Assembly (NCBI GenBank): GCA_016584495.1
Contig: WAID01000015.1
Location: 1 to 64,000, forward strand
Direction: 5' to 3'
DNA: 64,000 nt
DNA from: Celoporthe dispersa
Lineage: Eukaryota > Ascomycota > Sordariomycetes > Diaporthales > Cryphonectriaceae
Positions 23,680 through 36,677 of the stretch are shown here, piece by piece. Within the stretch, counting starts at the first letter, position 1. Every line of letters starts with the position of its first letter. The notes under the pieces were generated by a model. The model did no database searches. It saw only the letters and a list, made by a program, of their open reading frames with translations, and was not told the DNA's origin. A program made the translations under genes and the position numbers.

Positions 23680-24989
23680 GTACTTTCTTCAGCTTTCCGC
23701 ACAGATTCAACATCTACAAGCTTCAAGAATAAAGGGCTTCTACGGCGGTGGTACATAGCAAACATACTATCTATTTTGTTTTTAGATTAAACACTATAAG
23801 CCTTCCGAATACTTGTTCTCGCACTCAAGCGAATGTAATCTGTATATGAAAGTCAAGACTGAAATTGGTGTGGGCTTATAAATAAACGGAAATACTCCGT
23901 TAAATTTGCTTTACTACGGCTCTCCGCAAATTACGAGGAATAAGATAATTTCTTTTCGTATGTTCCAAGCAGGGGAGGAGGGAGAGAAAGCATACCAATT
24001 AAGGAACTATCAAAGCTTAGCTTTGTTTCTTTCTTTTCTTTTCTTTTCTTTTCTTTTTCTTTTCTTTCTCTCTCTTTCTCTCTCTCTCTCTCTTTTCTTT
24101 TTTTTTTCTTTTCTTTTTTCATTGGCTGCTTATCCATTCCTTCGTCTTGAATTTTCCTTTAGAATCTCAGTAGTCCCCGATTTCTTTTTGTAGAAAAGTT
24201 CGTCCAAACCCCCGCATCATACCTGTGGCGCGAATAAAGTACCCTATAGTTTATGCACTGTTAACCTCATCATCTGCTTATGTGACCTAATACAGAGATT
24301 TCTTCAGTTGAACTCAGTCGAAAACCCTCGGCTTTGGGTTGTTCAGCTTACGCCTCACAGCTCTACGGTTCGCTGAATAAAAGTCCAGTAATTGGACTTA
24401 CAGACTCAATAATCCTAGGATGGAGTAGATACTGCGTAAGTTTGTGAATGGCAGAGCTGCGTAACCAATTACTTAATTACACAAATACCAGAACAAGAGT
24501 CGTACGTAAAAGGTGACACGTGGTCTTCTGCTTGCCGCTGCAATCGGAGACGCCATGTGAAAAGCAACAAAATTAGGAGTGATACAGACTAGCTAGCGGT
24601 GAGATTATAGTGAATCAGTCCATTAGTGCTTATTTTGGAACAGCGCTATCTAAATGCGTATGAGAGAGGGTGTGATGTGTGTGTCTGCTTGCCACAGTCA
24701 GAGGATTCCATCCACACCTTGGGTTGCGCTACCAGTGGGGCACTGCCAACTGGTGACACTTTTTCTGACCTTGAAGCCTTAATCGAGGCAGGCCGCCAGT
24801 TGTTAAACCTGATTGAAGCCAGATGAACAATTTCCATCCTAAAATGCTCTCTTGCAGCCTTCGTGGTCGACGACAGCGGTCCTCGGTTCCATTTTGTCGA
24901 CAAATTACCATCTATGCCACAGACGAGATTTCGTTGTGTCCCAAAAACAAATATATCTGCTCGCTTCGTTCACAAATTCAGGCAACCCT
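23680..24989. other. Intergenic, with pyrimidine tract at 24025-24120
   Basis: A (TTTTC)n then (TC)n then T-rich microsatellite occupies 24025-24120. The open frames across it are low-complexity artefacts. No gene is supported in the rest. Confidence 0.6.
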
Positions 24990-26579
24990 ATGGCTTCTTC
25001 CAAAGAGTCACTTGAGACACTGATTGCGGGATATGCCAGCGTATCGAAAATGGCATTTAAGGTGAGTAAGTTCCTTTGCAGCCCAGTAGGCACTCTATTG
25101 TCCAGAAAAAGCTCACATACTGTTCAAAGGTGACTGCTGGCGTATTCTATAGCATAGCAGTATTTTCAGTCTTTACCCGAGTTGTGATACGCTTTACGAC
25201 CCGGCGAAATCTTGCACTCGATGACTACCTCTTGTTTGCAGCATTCGCATTCCTCACCGCCACGACAGCCTTAGTATATTACCTTCTCGACAGTATATAC
25301 CTTGCTACTGCCGTCGAGAGAAACCCGGCTATTTACTTTCAATTCAGCGCTAAGCAAACGCAGCAACTTCTTAGCGAAGCCCTCAATGAGAACATTTTTC
25401 TTGCGATAGCCTGGACTACTACCTTTTTGGTTAAATTCTCTTTCCTTACTTTCTTTAGGCAGTTGATCCAGAATGTGGACGGAGTGCAGTATTACTACTG
25501 GAGCGTCGTGACTCTTACTTTTCTTACTTGGATGTTTCTTGCCTCCGAAGCTTTTGTGTTATGCTCTGATTTTGGAATCAATGCTAGTAAGTTAAGAATC
25601 TAGCAATATTCCATTCTAAATATCATGCTAAAGTGGCTCAATTATAGTAAAATGCTGGTCACCGACCAAGAATACTCTCTACGTCTCTATGACCGGCTTA
25701 ATTACAGGCCTGGATGCACTTACCGATATATTAAGTATGTTTTTCAGAAAAAACAAACCCCCCCCCCAAAAAAAGACTCTATTACCTTGTCTTTTTTATT
25801 TTTGCCGCTGACGGATAATTAAGTTGTGAGCATCCCAATAATCGTGCTGTGCCGTGCAAGGATTCGCATTTCGCAGAAAATTGGTCTCGGGGTATTCTTG
25901 TGCCTCTCCCTTGTCATGGTATGCCTGGCTATTATCCGAGCAAGCAAGATTCATGGAGCCGTTTCTATAGACGTTGTTTGGGAATTTTTCTGGCAATACA
26001 TGGAGACTGTGGTTGCCGTGATTACGGGATCACTCACAGTTGTTCGTAACCTGCTTGTTCACCAAACCAAGAGCAACAACAATTCACCGGCGGGAGCGGC
26101 AGCAAGGGGTTCTCCAGGACAGCATCCATACAACGCCTATCGCATGCGATCGCTCATCAGGCGGAAGGACAAGAATATGGACGAATCTACGCAGAATCAT
26201 CTGCCTGAGGTGCCGGCCGCTACTTTGACAGGTTTGCGGACATTCATCAGACGTAATCACCGTGAGCCCGGTCTTGAAACTCAAGGGACAACAACATCGA
26301 CACTGGTGCAAGATGATTCTTACCAGCTGATTCCCAGCATTGAGGAATCAAGGGTCGGATCGCGGGGACAAGCGCAGCAACAAGATCAACGCATCTACCA
26401 AGTACGAAACCACACTTTCCATGATACTTTGACGCTACCACTATACTAATGTCATGTTACAGAGCTTGCCTCACACGCGTGCCCGAGTATGTGACTCGTT
26501 GCAGGGAGACATGATTATCCAACCGTCCATAACAACTAGCTGCACGAGCACTACTGTGTACGAGCGAGACTACTATTAG
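24990..26579 (+). CDS. Rhodopsin-type (PTH11-like) fungal integral membrane protein
   Basis: Seven-TM plasma-membrane protein of the fungal rhodopsin-domain family, thought of as receptor-like but mostly uncharacterised. The start at 24990 gives MASSKESLETL; an intron (GTGAGT) leads to VTAGVFYSIAVFSVFTRVV. The conserved NLALDDYLLFAAF holds the family LxxDDY motif. Later exons supply TMs FLAIAWTTTFLVKFSFLTFF and WSVVTLTFLTWMFLASEAF, then TGLITGLDALTDILIVSIP (family signature with the conserved DAxTD), then IGLGVFLCLSLVMVCLAIIR. A hydrophilic tail follows, and a final intron after IYQ extends the protein to the TAG at 26577. Same family as the broken copy at 14481. Confidence 0.8.
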
Positions 26580-27983
26580 CTATTGGAATCGTGCTTGATA
26601 TACCTACTTCGGTGGTGGAGCTACAGTCTGTGGGCACATGAATATCGGCTGCCGCAGACGAAAGTAATCCGAAATTGGGGTGCTTGGAATGTTTGATTTG
26701 TTCCCTTGAATACATCGCATACAGTCGCGAAACGTATTATGTAAATCGATTTCCCTGGCAAGGACCTGAGAAGTGCGGACTCTATATGGGGCTAAAACCC
26801 GACCAGAGATTGGGATCAGTGTTCTCCGAAGTCTGCGGCTGGAGCTGGGTGTTGTTGGCCACAGAACTCGCTTCGAATCTCGGTGGTCATTAACAAGAGA
26901 AGTCCATGCTGCCCGTGGCTTATTGAGTAAGACATGCTAAGCTGACGCTGCTGCTGCCGTTGTAAGTCTAGAGCGGCTAGCGCCTGGGCGACACTCACCT
27001 TGACCAGGTACTTGCACACAAACTGCTGAACAGCTGAATAGCTGTGAAATCAGCTGTGAATTTGACTGCGGAGGCAGCTTAATAATAATAGAATTGCTAG
27101 TGCTGGCGTACCTCTAAACGGGGGTGGAGAGGGAGGGAGGTGCCAGACTAACAGCTGCAACAGCTCATTAGCAGGCTAAGGTCAAAAGTACCGAGTAGTG
27201 GTTCTTTTCTCAAAACTTTCATTCCGCTATTGCATAGGCTAATTATTCCGAAAGAAAAGAAAGCAAGTACTTTCGGGAGTGGCACTGCATCATTTACGCA
27301 CGGATAGAAAGGTCCCGCTTTTCAGAGACAGAGACGGATAAATAAACTGATAGGCTGTCTCATACCAGAGGCCTGGCGGCTTATTCACCCCTAAAATATC
27401 CCGCAAAGAAGTGATACGATTTACGGTGCGCCATGTTAACTGATGATAGGATAAGATGCATTTCAGCTTGGAAGCTTGTCTCATTATTGACACTCATTTC
27501 CTGCCTGTTGACTGCATCAGAGTCTATTCCTTTCTTGGGCCATGTCAGGGGTTTAGTGTCAGACTGGCATGGTGGCTGTCTGCATGTTAATCAATGAGAT
27601 GTCAGCATTATCTATCTACAATCAAAGCAGGTAAGACATTGTGTACCCCATAAGAAATTGAGATGTCTAGTGTGACATCATCAAACATATCTGCACTCAA
27701 ACTTGGTGTAATTTTGTTAGGAAGATCGGGATGCGTCATCGCGGGCAGAGCTGCATACATTGTGTTGCAACGGAAACAGTCAATGCGACTGGAATGAAAG
27801 GTATTTGATTAACACATGCACTTGGGGGCTGGTCTGGATCAGTTCCAGGATGTTTTTTCCATCTTAAATGTTCTCTACTTTTTTTACCCTGCGCTTCTTC
27901 GAAATTCAGCGGCAGCCCCTCTCCCTTTACCTCACGTTCTGGCCCTTGGCAGAAGAGCACGATCGACTCGGATCGACTCGAAT
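26580..27983. other. Intergenic, upstream of the CYP61-like gene
   Basis: No gene seen. The last 150 bases before the ATG are pyrimidine-rich (CTCTCCC.., 27905-27950), a usual fungal promoter feature. GATCGACTCG is directly repeated at 27961-27980 just ahead of the start. Confidence 0.45.
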
Positions 27984-29812
27984 ATGGCTTCACAGGTCGT
28001 CAAAGCCTCCAGCGCGCAGTCTGAGCTGCCGCAGACATGGCCTCCCAACACGACTCAATGGCAAGATGCTCTGTTTTGGCTGAATTTTACAGCAGGCTGG
28101 TCGACATGGCAGTATGTGGTGACGATTCTACTGGGCCTGATGATTTACGACCAAGGTAAGCTAGGCACAGAAACGTGAGATACACGAGGACTTTCTCACA
28201 CAGCTCACGCGGTGTAGTTATGTACATCAAGCGAAAAGGATCCATAGCTGGGCCTACATTCAAGCTCCCGTTCGTAGGCCCGTTTTTCCAAGCACTGGAT
28301 CCGAAGTTCGATGGATATCTTGCCCAGTGGGCCAGCGGGCCTCTCAGCTGCGTTTCTGTCTTCCACAAGTATGTATATCTGGCTGCATCATTTGTCTTTC
28401 GAATGTACAAACTCTCTGCTAGGCCTCAAGCTCACACTCTCATCTCACCTTTGACAGGTTCGTCGTACTCGCCTCCGACCGAGACATAGCCCACAAAGTC
28501 TTCAAGTCGCCCTCCTACGCCGAGCCATGCCTAGTGCCCATTGCCAGGGACATCATAGGCCGCAATGCGTGGGTTTTCCTTCATGGGAAAGCTCATGCCG
28601 AATATCGCAGGGGTTTGACGCCTCTATTCACCACCAAAGCCATGGCGACCTACCTACCAGTGCAAGAAAAGGTACTGGCGTACTACTTTGACAAGTTCGT
28701 TGCAGCCAGCGAGGCGAATCAGGGCCGACCAATGGCTTTCATGGCCTTATTCCGCGAGATCAACTGTGCACTCTCATGCCGCACTTTCTTTGGCGATTAC
28801 ATATCACAGGATGCCGTGAAGAAGATCGCAGACGACTTCTACCTTGCTACCGCCGCCCTCGAGCTGGTCAACATCCCCTTTTCGATGTACGTTCCATATA
28901 CTAAGACGTGGCTGGGCAAGCGGACGGCCGATGCTGTTCTAGCTGAGTTCACGAAATGTGCGGCTGCATGCAAGGCAAACATGGCCACCGGCGCGGCTCC
29001 GACATGCACCGTGGATCATTGGGTGTTGCACATGATGGAGTCCGAGCGATACCGCGCTAGGATCGCCGCCGGGGAGACGGGCGTGGAGAAGCCAACGAAT
29101 CTCATCCGTGAATTCACTAACGCGGAGATCGGAGAGACGTTGTTTACCTTCCTCTTTGCGTCACAGGACGCATCGAGCAGTTCCACGAACTGGATGTTCC
29201 AGGTCCTTGCCCAGCGGCCTGAAGTACTAGATCGATTGCGTGCAGAAAATCTGGAAGCGCGAGGCGGTGATAAGAACAAACCCTTTGATCTCCCCATGCT
29301 GGAGTCTCTCACCTACACCAACGCAGTCATCAAGGAGCTTCTCCGCCACAGACCGCCCGTTATCTTTGTACCCTACCTTGCACTGAAGGACTTCCCTGTC
29401 TCTCCCAACTACACTGTCCCCAAAGGCTCGATGATCATCCCTTCCTGCTACCCGGCTCTACACGACCCGGAAGTCTACCCCAATCCTGATGTCTTTGATC
29501 CCGAACGCTGGATATCCGGGGACGCCGAGTCCAAGACCAAAAACTGGCTTGTCTTTGGCGCGGGGCCGCATGATTGTCTCGCAAGGAAGTACGTGCCACT
29601 GTCTATGGCAGGCATGATTGGAAAGGCGGCGCTGGAGCTCGACTGGCAGCATCACGCTACAGAGAAGTCAGAGGAGATCAGAGTGTTTGCGACGCTGTTT
29701 CCAATGGTAAGTCGATGCTATTAGCCTTCCTCACACTCAAACTTTGGCTCATGGTCTGTGCTAATTGTCAACGAAGGATGGCTGTCAACTCGTCTTCAAG
29801 AGACGCTCATAG
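27984..29812 (+). CDS. CYP61/ERG5-like sterol C-22 desaturase paralogue
   Basis: P450 of the ergosterol pathway family that introduces the side-chain C22-C23 double bond; membrane bound at the ER. Exons 27984-28155, 28218-28368, 28458-29706 and 29777-29812 give an intact 535 residues. Family hallmarks: KRKGSIAGPTFKLPFVGPF, LDPKFDGYLAQWASGPLSCV, FHKFVVLAS, NAWVFLHGKAHAEYRRGLTPLF, YVPYTKTWLGKRTADAV, LFASQDASSSSTNW (helix I), ELLR (ExxR), FDPERW and heme loop FGAGPHDCLAR. The last exon encodes the C-terminal DGCQLVFKRRS. The residue two after the heme Cys is Ala, where many P450s have Gly. ERG5 is normally a core housekeeping gene, so a copy in subtelomeric accessory DNA is probably an extra paralogue with a specialised or diverged role; whether another copy exists cannot be told from this window. 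Confidence 0.85.
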
Positions 29813-30736
29813 ATGCGTATCTACTGATTAGTAGTTGCAGGACAGCGTTAGTATAGTCTTGCTGGCAGAAGGGCTACTTGACTTTAGTAGGTAGTAGCAC
29901 AGTCTAAGGGAGACTTAGGGATATGTGTCAGGAGGGATGGGAATGCATCACATGGAGAAGCCCTCTAGCCTCGAGGAAGTTGAGCCTCCAGTAACGGTCT
30001 GAACAGCGACAGTTCTGGTGTGCCGACCTATCTGTGGTGATTGCCATAGATTCATGTGGTGTGCAAACTCCGCCCTTCACTTGGAGCTTATGTCGTTTCA
30101 TCGCTGCCCTGGTAACTGGTGTAGGAAGTGCCGGCCCTAGTCTTCTTAATTGAACGAGTTCAGCGATGCTGCACAAGTGTAGATGATGACCCAGCCAGAA
30201 CTTGCAAAGCTCCGAGTAGCTCAACTAGGCAAATTAGGTGGTATCGTGCGAGCTACGTGATGCTTACCTGGCCCATTGATGCAGGGCTGAAATCAGTGCC
30301 TCAAATCTCTAAACCTCGCCTTTGCTGTTCGAGACCCATAATCAAATACGTAGCTACCGAGAAAATATTTCAGCATACTGATACTATGTGTCGACACTAT
30401 AACATCTCCGAAAGTCACAAGGCTTGATCATCTCCGTATCGGATGATTTACAGCATTATTCGCGTTCTCTCACAAGTCCTATTACGCTTCGCATTATCTT
30501 CAGGAAAGTCCTGTTTAAGACTTGATAAATAGTGATCATAGATACATCTAGGCTAGTAAATACACCTGCTGTGCTCTTTCCCCAGGGTTCAGCCTATGTC
30601 ACCTACCCGAGACCTAATCATCGGATATGCTGATGTAATGAGCCACGATGAAGTGATGGTTTGACTAGTGACTCGCGCCGCAAAAACTTTCCCCCATGCT
30701 TGGTAGGATCTTGGTCTGAAAGCCACGAACGACTCT
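29813..30736. other. Convergent intergenic stretch
   Basis: Between the CYP61-like gene and the minus-strand multicopper oxidase. No supported gene; scattered short frames only. Confidence 0.45.
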
Positions 30737-32688
30737 TTAGTCTAGCGGCCCGTATCTCAGGGGCGGCTGGAAATCTGAATGCACTCGGTCTTTCATCTCT
30801 GTAGGGATCTTTGTCATTGACTCAACCCCCTCCAGCAGCACTACTTGTTGTCCGGCCTATTGAAATTTAGCTCCTCTAATCAATCAGTGTCTGGAAGGTA
30901 CCAGTACTTACCGCAAAATGGTGGATCATATGGCAATGTAGCATACTGGCTGCCGGGAAGGAGATCTCGTATCTGATAACAGTCCAGTCTCCAGTGTTGT
31001 TGCCCAATCTACAGCCATCGCGATTGGGAGGATCGATCAGGTTGAAGCGCATCGCCGTGCTATCGTCTTGGAGAGCGTCTTCGACAGTTGACCATGGGAA
31101 TCCCCCGCTTCCGGTGCCAATAATGAAGGCTTTGTTGTTGTGCTTGTGGAAGGGATGCTGTGAGGTGACATTGGCACCGTTCTCGAAAATGATGTCCACG
31201 ACGGTACCATTGTGTAATGCGTTGCCTTGGCTACCATTGCCGTAAGTTGTCTCACCGCGTGACTCATCTTCCCATAGTAAGGGCGGCAGTTGCTGACGGA
31301 ATGCCTGGTGTGGGCCGATGTTCAAAGCCCAACTGCTGGGGCCGGTCATGTTCACGAAGAATCTGAGGGTGTTATCTGCCTTCGCTGGGGGTGGCCGTGC
31401 AGGATAAGGAGCGAGCTTCGTCTCATCCATAGCCACCGACAATGGCGAGATGAGCGTGCCGTTGAGATGAACCCAGGGTCTCGTTTCAGGAATATTTTGC
31501 TTGCCTCTGGAGCCCAGGCCATGGTAACGGAGTATGCCCATTCCTTGGATTATCTGCTCTCGACGGAGCGACGTGACCCTAATAGCATAGTCACCCGGCT
31601 TTTGGTTCATATGAATCAAAATGCTACCACCATGTTAGTATCATTTTATTTCGGACATAATGATTCTATTCGGAATGGACTCACCTAATGCGCTCGCCGA
31701 GGTTGCAGTTGGCGGCGCGGACCTTTTGCGGATGCACGAACTCTCCATCCGCAGCAACCACGTAGAACTCATGCTCATCCACGCTGATTTGCAGCTCATG
31801 ATGTGCACCAGAGTGGATGAAGTTGATCCACATCCATTCCTGGCCACTCTTGCCTTCAAACACCTCAAGGTCAGTGAAGGTTTCCTGACAGGTATGCTCA
31901 TTAGTGAACTCCGCTTGACCAGGCTGAGCAAGGCAACCAAGGGAGTCTCTGCCAGGCCCACCGACTGACTCAAGCAACTCTTTCGAATGACAAAACGTTC
32001 TGCTCTTGCCGTTTAGGACAATCGAGTTGCTACACCAGGGAACGACTCCAGTGTCACGGTACATGATCAGTAGGATATCCATAGGCTCAGCGTTCCAATC
32101 GCTGATGATTACATGATTGGGTTCCTTTTCGGCAAGCTTCATGCCCTCGATGTCCTCCGGCAAAGATGAAATGAGCTCGTAGGGTCTCGGCCGCCAGGCT
32201 GCAGGGGCAATCCAGATCGGGCCCCGCATTCCGTCTGCAAATGCAGGTCCGAAATGCCCGTGATAGAAATAGCTTCCGTATTGCTGCTGAACAGTGAAGC
32301 GGTAGGTATAGGTATCGCGGGGTTGGATAGAGTACTGAGTCACGCCAGGTACTCCATCGTTCCAAGGCCTGTCGATTTGATAGATTCCATGCCTTGTTAT
32401 AAGTCAGTATATAGGATTGAAGTGGGGGTAGTCTTCAAATCGAATAACGCACCAATGCATGGTCGTCTCGAAAGCCAACTGGTTATCGAGAACCACCTCT
32501 ATCTCGTCCCCCTCTTCGGCCTCGATCAAGGGGCCCGGACTTCCACCATTGATTGCAAAGACAGGTCTGCCATGTCCGTCTCCAGCGCTCCACCTATTAG
32601 TGATGGTGAAATTGTATCTCCTCGTCTGGGTCGCCAGGCTAGAGCCGAGGAGAACAAGTAAAGCTGCGCATTGCACAAGGGCTGCCAT
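30737..32688 (-). CDS. Secreted multicopper oxidase (laccase-like), copper sites intact
   Basis: Oxidises phenolic or similar substrates using O2 in the family. Exons 32688-32453, 32392-31685, 31623-30912 and 30856-30737 give an open frame of 591 residues. The chosen ATG gives a clean signal peptide (MAALVQCAALLVLLGSS); an in-frame ATG 16 codons upstream would bury it. Copper motifs are present: HWHG (created across intron 1), YHGH (usual YHSH), HPFHKH and HCHMIHH followed by AAGQ (completed by the last exon). WNDGVPGVTQ and DGMRGP are typical of ascomycete laccase-like oxidases in pigment or metabolite pathways. It is divergent from the copper-less paralogue at 33853. Confidence 0.88.
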
Positions 32689-33852
32689 GATGATCCGTCC
32701 CGCACTGAGACAGACGAGAGAGTAGAACTCGTCCATCGACTAACAATCATCAGCGACCGACATGGGATTATTATTCTTCTTCTTTGGTCATATGAGTCAA
32801 GTCTAGCAGCCCCCTTTTTCTTGCATTCTACCATGACTAGTCGAGTCCTGTGGGGAAGGAATATAGTTCCAGCAACTATAGTAATGATCGTCTGTTCTTC
32901 CGACAATTATGAGCCAGGTTCGCTTAGTAGCAGAGCGTTACACTTCTGAGCTCCAAGTGGACTACGTTCTAACTGTATCTGTGCTATTGACCGAAGAAAA
33001 AAAAAGGGCTCTTGCCTACTCTGCAGGTTTGAGGGGTTGATTTCCACACTTCGCCGCGGAGGCTGAACTGTTCGTGCAATGAATTTATTATTTTCTTACC
33101 ACTTTGTATAATTTCTGCCTCACCATGGTACGCGTTGCAGTCAACCCTCCCTTTCAGTCTATCCTCCACCCACTAAGTAAGTCTAACTTCAATTCGAAAA
33201 TCTTTATAATAATCACGCATAGTCTGGGTAGCAAAGTGTAGAAACTGATTCCTAAGAGCTGTAGATTAAGAAAGATCGCGAACTTGGCTGGTTCTTCTGC
33301 TAGCATGCTAAGCAATGGAATTGACCACTTGATAGGGCAGTAAATCGTCGTAGTTTCTTGCCTTAAGTATTCTTGGCGGACCGGGGCTGTTGTAGGGGTG
33401 AAATATATATACATCCAGCCGGTATTTGAATAACTAGTGGTCGTCTTTTTTCCTGATAAGTCCTGCTAGGTGGAGCTTTAGATTTCGTCGCAGGACTCTT
33501 ATCACTGTTAAGCTCAGATCCCAGATAGCCAAACCACGGATAAGCCAAAGCAAGACCAATGGATACTGTAACATGTTACTGTGGAAAGTTACAGAGTTAC
33601 ATAGCCTGCGGGCTGAGGCAAAATTCAGGCTAGCTCGTCTGGCGATCAAGCAAGTAGCCAAGAAATTGATGCAGACCACAATTTTCTTAAACCTAAAGAA
33701 CCCGCAAGCTGGTGCTCGACTTGGGCCTGCACTGTTACTAACCATGTGGTCCCTACATATGCGTTGAATACCCAAGCAGCAAGCTGGGACACGTTCCTCG
33801 TCTCGCCCGAACAACTCGCTACTATATCAACACTTGCAATCAAAAAAAAAAA
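32689..33852. other. Divergent region between the two multicopper oxidases
   Basis: No gene is supported. At 33032-33063 (TTTCCACACTTCGCCGCGGAG) it resembles one terminal repeat of the MITE-like element at 36678. A poly-A run directly precedes the start codon at 33853. Confidence 0.5.
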
Positions 33853-36428
33853 ATGGAGTTAAAGCCACAGTCAAAAGGGTCGGTGCAACTTGGGTTGGCC
33901 GCAAAAAGAGTTGAAGAGAACAAGCCGCGCTTGACTTGGGTCATTGGCTTAGCATCCCTGTGTCTTGTCGTTTTGGTCGGGTTCTGGCGCGAGGAAAGCT
34001 TCCATAACTCGCTCTTTGGTGTTTGGAGTCACCATTCTAGTGGCAAACAAGACAGACTTATTCGGAAGTACAGCATTCAATCGGGCGTCCGTTGGATGAA
34101 TCCAGGTAAATATCAACCTAACCGAGGCACATTCTCCTTCCCTTCCACAACACCTAGGTTTGACACCTTCTTTAGATGGCGGTCGGTGGAGAGTTATGTT
34201 CGTCTGCAACGGGCAATCGCCTTGCCCCACGCTTTACGCTGAGGAGGGCGATCTTGTTGAATTAGCCGTAAAGAGCGACATCTATGCACAGTCATCGATC
34301 CATTGGTGAGTTGATCGTTGAGACAACCTCTTTATCTCGGATGCTGACGATGACGATAGGTCTGGCGTCGGGCACAAAGGGTTAGACACCTTGGAAGATC
34401 GCCTCAGCGTTGACTGGTGCTGATGACTTCCTTCATAGAACCGGTAGCTGGAATGATGGTACCGCTGGAATCTCGCAAGTTTGTCAACACTCACTACATC
34501 CAAATGTCGTCCAACAACAGGCGCTGATACAAAGTACCATAGTTCCCCATTTTACCCCGTGGCAATTACACGAGTATCATTGACACGGCGGACTCTGGGG
34601 CCTAAACTGGTACAGTGAGCATACGACAGCGGCCTCGGCTGATGTAAGCTATTGCATTCCGTCCATCCTTCACATATTCTACTGAACCCATTGACTAAGT
34701 ACTAAGCAACCAGGGGCTTTACGGCATGGTATACGTAGCTCCTAGCCCATCACGGCCGCGACCGTATCGACTGGTTACCAATAATGAAATCGAGTTGCGC
34801 ACGATTATGGAGGCGGAGAAGGAAGTGCGGCATCTTGCTATCAAGAACCATCAGCACCGCGACACTGGTTGGAAGATGCTACGTATGCGGGCTGAAGGTT
34901 CCGAGTTCTACTGCTACGACTCAATTCTTGTTAACGGTGAGTCCAGCCTCGGCCACCACATTTAGCGTACGTCGTAAGATCACTAATATAAGGTGCCCTG
35001 ACACAGGAAAGGGTCGTGTTCACTGTCGTCAGCCTGGCTTCGAGAAGCTTAACGACAAAGACCTTGACGAAACAGGCTGTATCCAGCCACCTGGCCTACC
35101 GGAAGAATCTTGCACGCCTAGCGAGGCTGACTATGAGGTAGTCGCTGAATGCGATGACGCAACGTAGGACAGCATGCTAATGATTGCTTTAGGTCATCGA
35201 GACAGCAGGTAAACCCTATATCATGATGAATCTGATCAACATCGGCTTCGAGCATTCAGTTGTTGTATCCATCGACAGCCACAAGATGATTGTTGTCGCG
35301 AACAACGGCGGCTTTGTGGTTCCACGCGAATCAGATGTGAGCCGACTCTTACTTCGATCTGGCCGTGGGTTATTGACGTTTTGGGTTCAGGTCGTCTACA
35401 TTCCCAGCGCCGGCCGAATCACTGTTCTTGTGAAGCTAGACGCCGATCCCGGTGACTATGCCATACGCATTTCATCCACAAGTCAGCTGCAGAACCTTCA
35501 GGGTTATTCAATTCTTAGGTACCCGGTATGTTTTTAGCTGTGTATAAATAGCTTGGGGTTGGTAACACTAACACAAGAATGACTCAGGCGAGCCGGCGAC
35601 CTATATTGGGAGAACCAATGAAGCTACCGCAGCCTACATCACCAAACGATATATGTGTGCTTCCAGACGGGTCTACAAGAGAAGGTTGCAAGATACTTGA
35701 GGGCCAGTTCCTCCATCCATATCCCTCTTCTCCACCTCCCAAGGCCAAACTGTCTCGCAATGCATCCGCAGACTATACCTTCCGTCTTGCAGCTGGTTCC
35801 CAGCCTTCTCAGACAGAGCCTCACGTACCGGAATTCTTCCTGAACGAAAAGCCCTGGCAGCTATTCCGCGCCGCGTTAACACCTTTGATTTTCCATGATT
35901 TCAACAACTCGGGCTCTGGAGAGCCTTTGGGAAAGCCGGTAATTGCCGGGTTTCCCATAGGCTCCGTCGTTGATCTAATTATAGAGAATGGGCTGCATGA
36001 TACAATTCCACTCTACAAGCATGGTGAACCAGCCTGGCTTATTGGAGCTGGGGCTCATGCACGGTTTCCATACAGCAGCATAGAAGAAGCCCTTACAGAA
36101 GGGAAAGACGTGGTCGATTTGCTCAATCTACACGACCCAGCACTCGTGACCATTCACGATTTGCCCCCTTTCGGCTGGAGCATTCTGCGATTCAAAGTAA
36201 CAACCAAAGCTGCAACAATGATTCATGCAGTCAAGCTCCGATACTTTGCAGTAAGCCTATCTAGCACCTACTTTCCAACTCGAGGCTAATGTGAGTTTAC
36301 TATTAGCTGGGCATGTCGGCACCCCTTATAGAAGGTATTCTACCTGATGATCCAGCCAACTTCCCTGACTCAGCTGTCAACCGCCCGCATGTCAACTTCG
36401 AGCCTAAGAATGATGGAGTGTTCGGTTG
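33853..36428 (+). CDS. Membrane-anchored multicopper-oxidase-like protein lacking copper ligands
   Basis: Cupredoxin-fold paralogue of fungal laccases. I can trace eleven exons (starts 33853, 34176, 34360, 34439, 34543, 34714, 35007, 35193, 35391, 35588, 36307). Instead of a signal peptide it has a TM anchor, TWVIGLASLCLVVLVGF, at about residue 30. Fold landmarks are well kept: FVCNGQSPCPTLYAEEGD, WNDGTAGISQ, ADGLYGMVYVAPSPSRPRPY, VVANNGGFVVP, DADPGDYAIR. All four copper motifs are altered: HWHG is HWSG, YHSH is YSEH, HPxHxH is IPLYKH and HCHxxxH is HAVKLRY. SQCPI reads SQFPI. One base is missing relative to an open frame in exon 5 near the G4 run at about 34600. Either a pseudoenzyme or an early pseudogene. 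Confidence 0.7.
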
Positions 36429-36677
36429 AAGAACGAGAATTCGTAATATAAATATTATATACAATCTACCAGATTAACCTATCAAGATAAACTTGTTCAC
36501 TAGATTCAGGCTACTACATCTGTTTGATAGAGCTTCTACTCCATCGCTACAATATTTCTGAACTCTTGCACTTTTTTTTCTTTTCTTTGCAGCCTGATCG
36601 CTGGCTCTGCTGGTCTCGATTGGAAAGTTCACTCTGGCCTGATGATTCACATCAGATTGAGGAACGGAGTAGTGGGC
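36429..36677. other. 3' flank of the copper-less oxidase
   Basis: No coding sequence is recognised. Confidence 0.4.

Noticed and set aside
23906..24193. Leu/Phe/Ser-rich open frame and its minus-strand Lys/Glu-rich counterpart
   Set aside because: Both are translations of a pyrimidine microsatellite.
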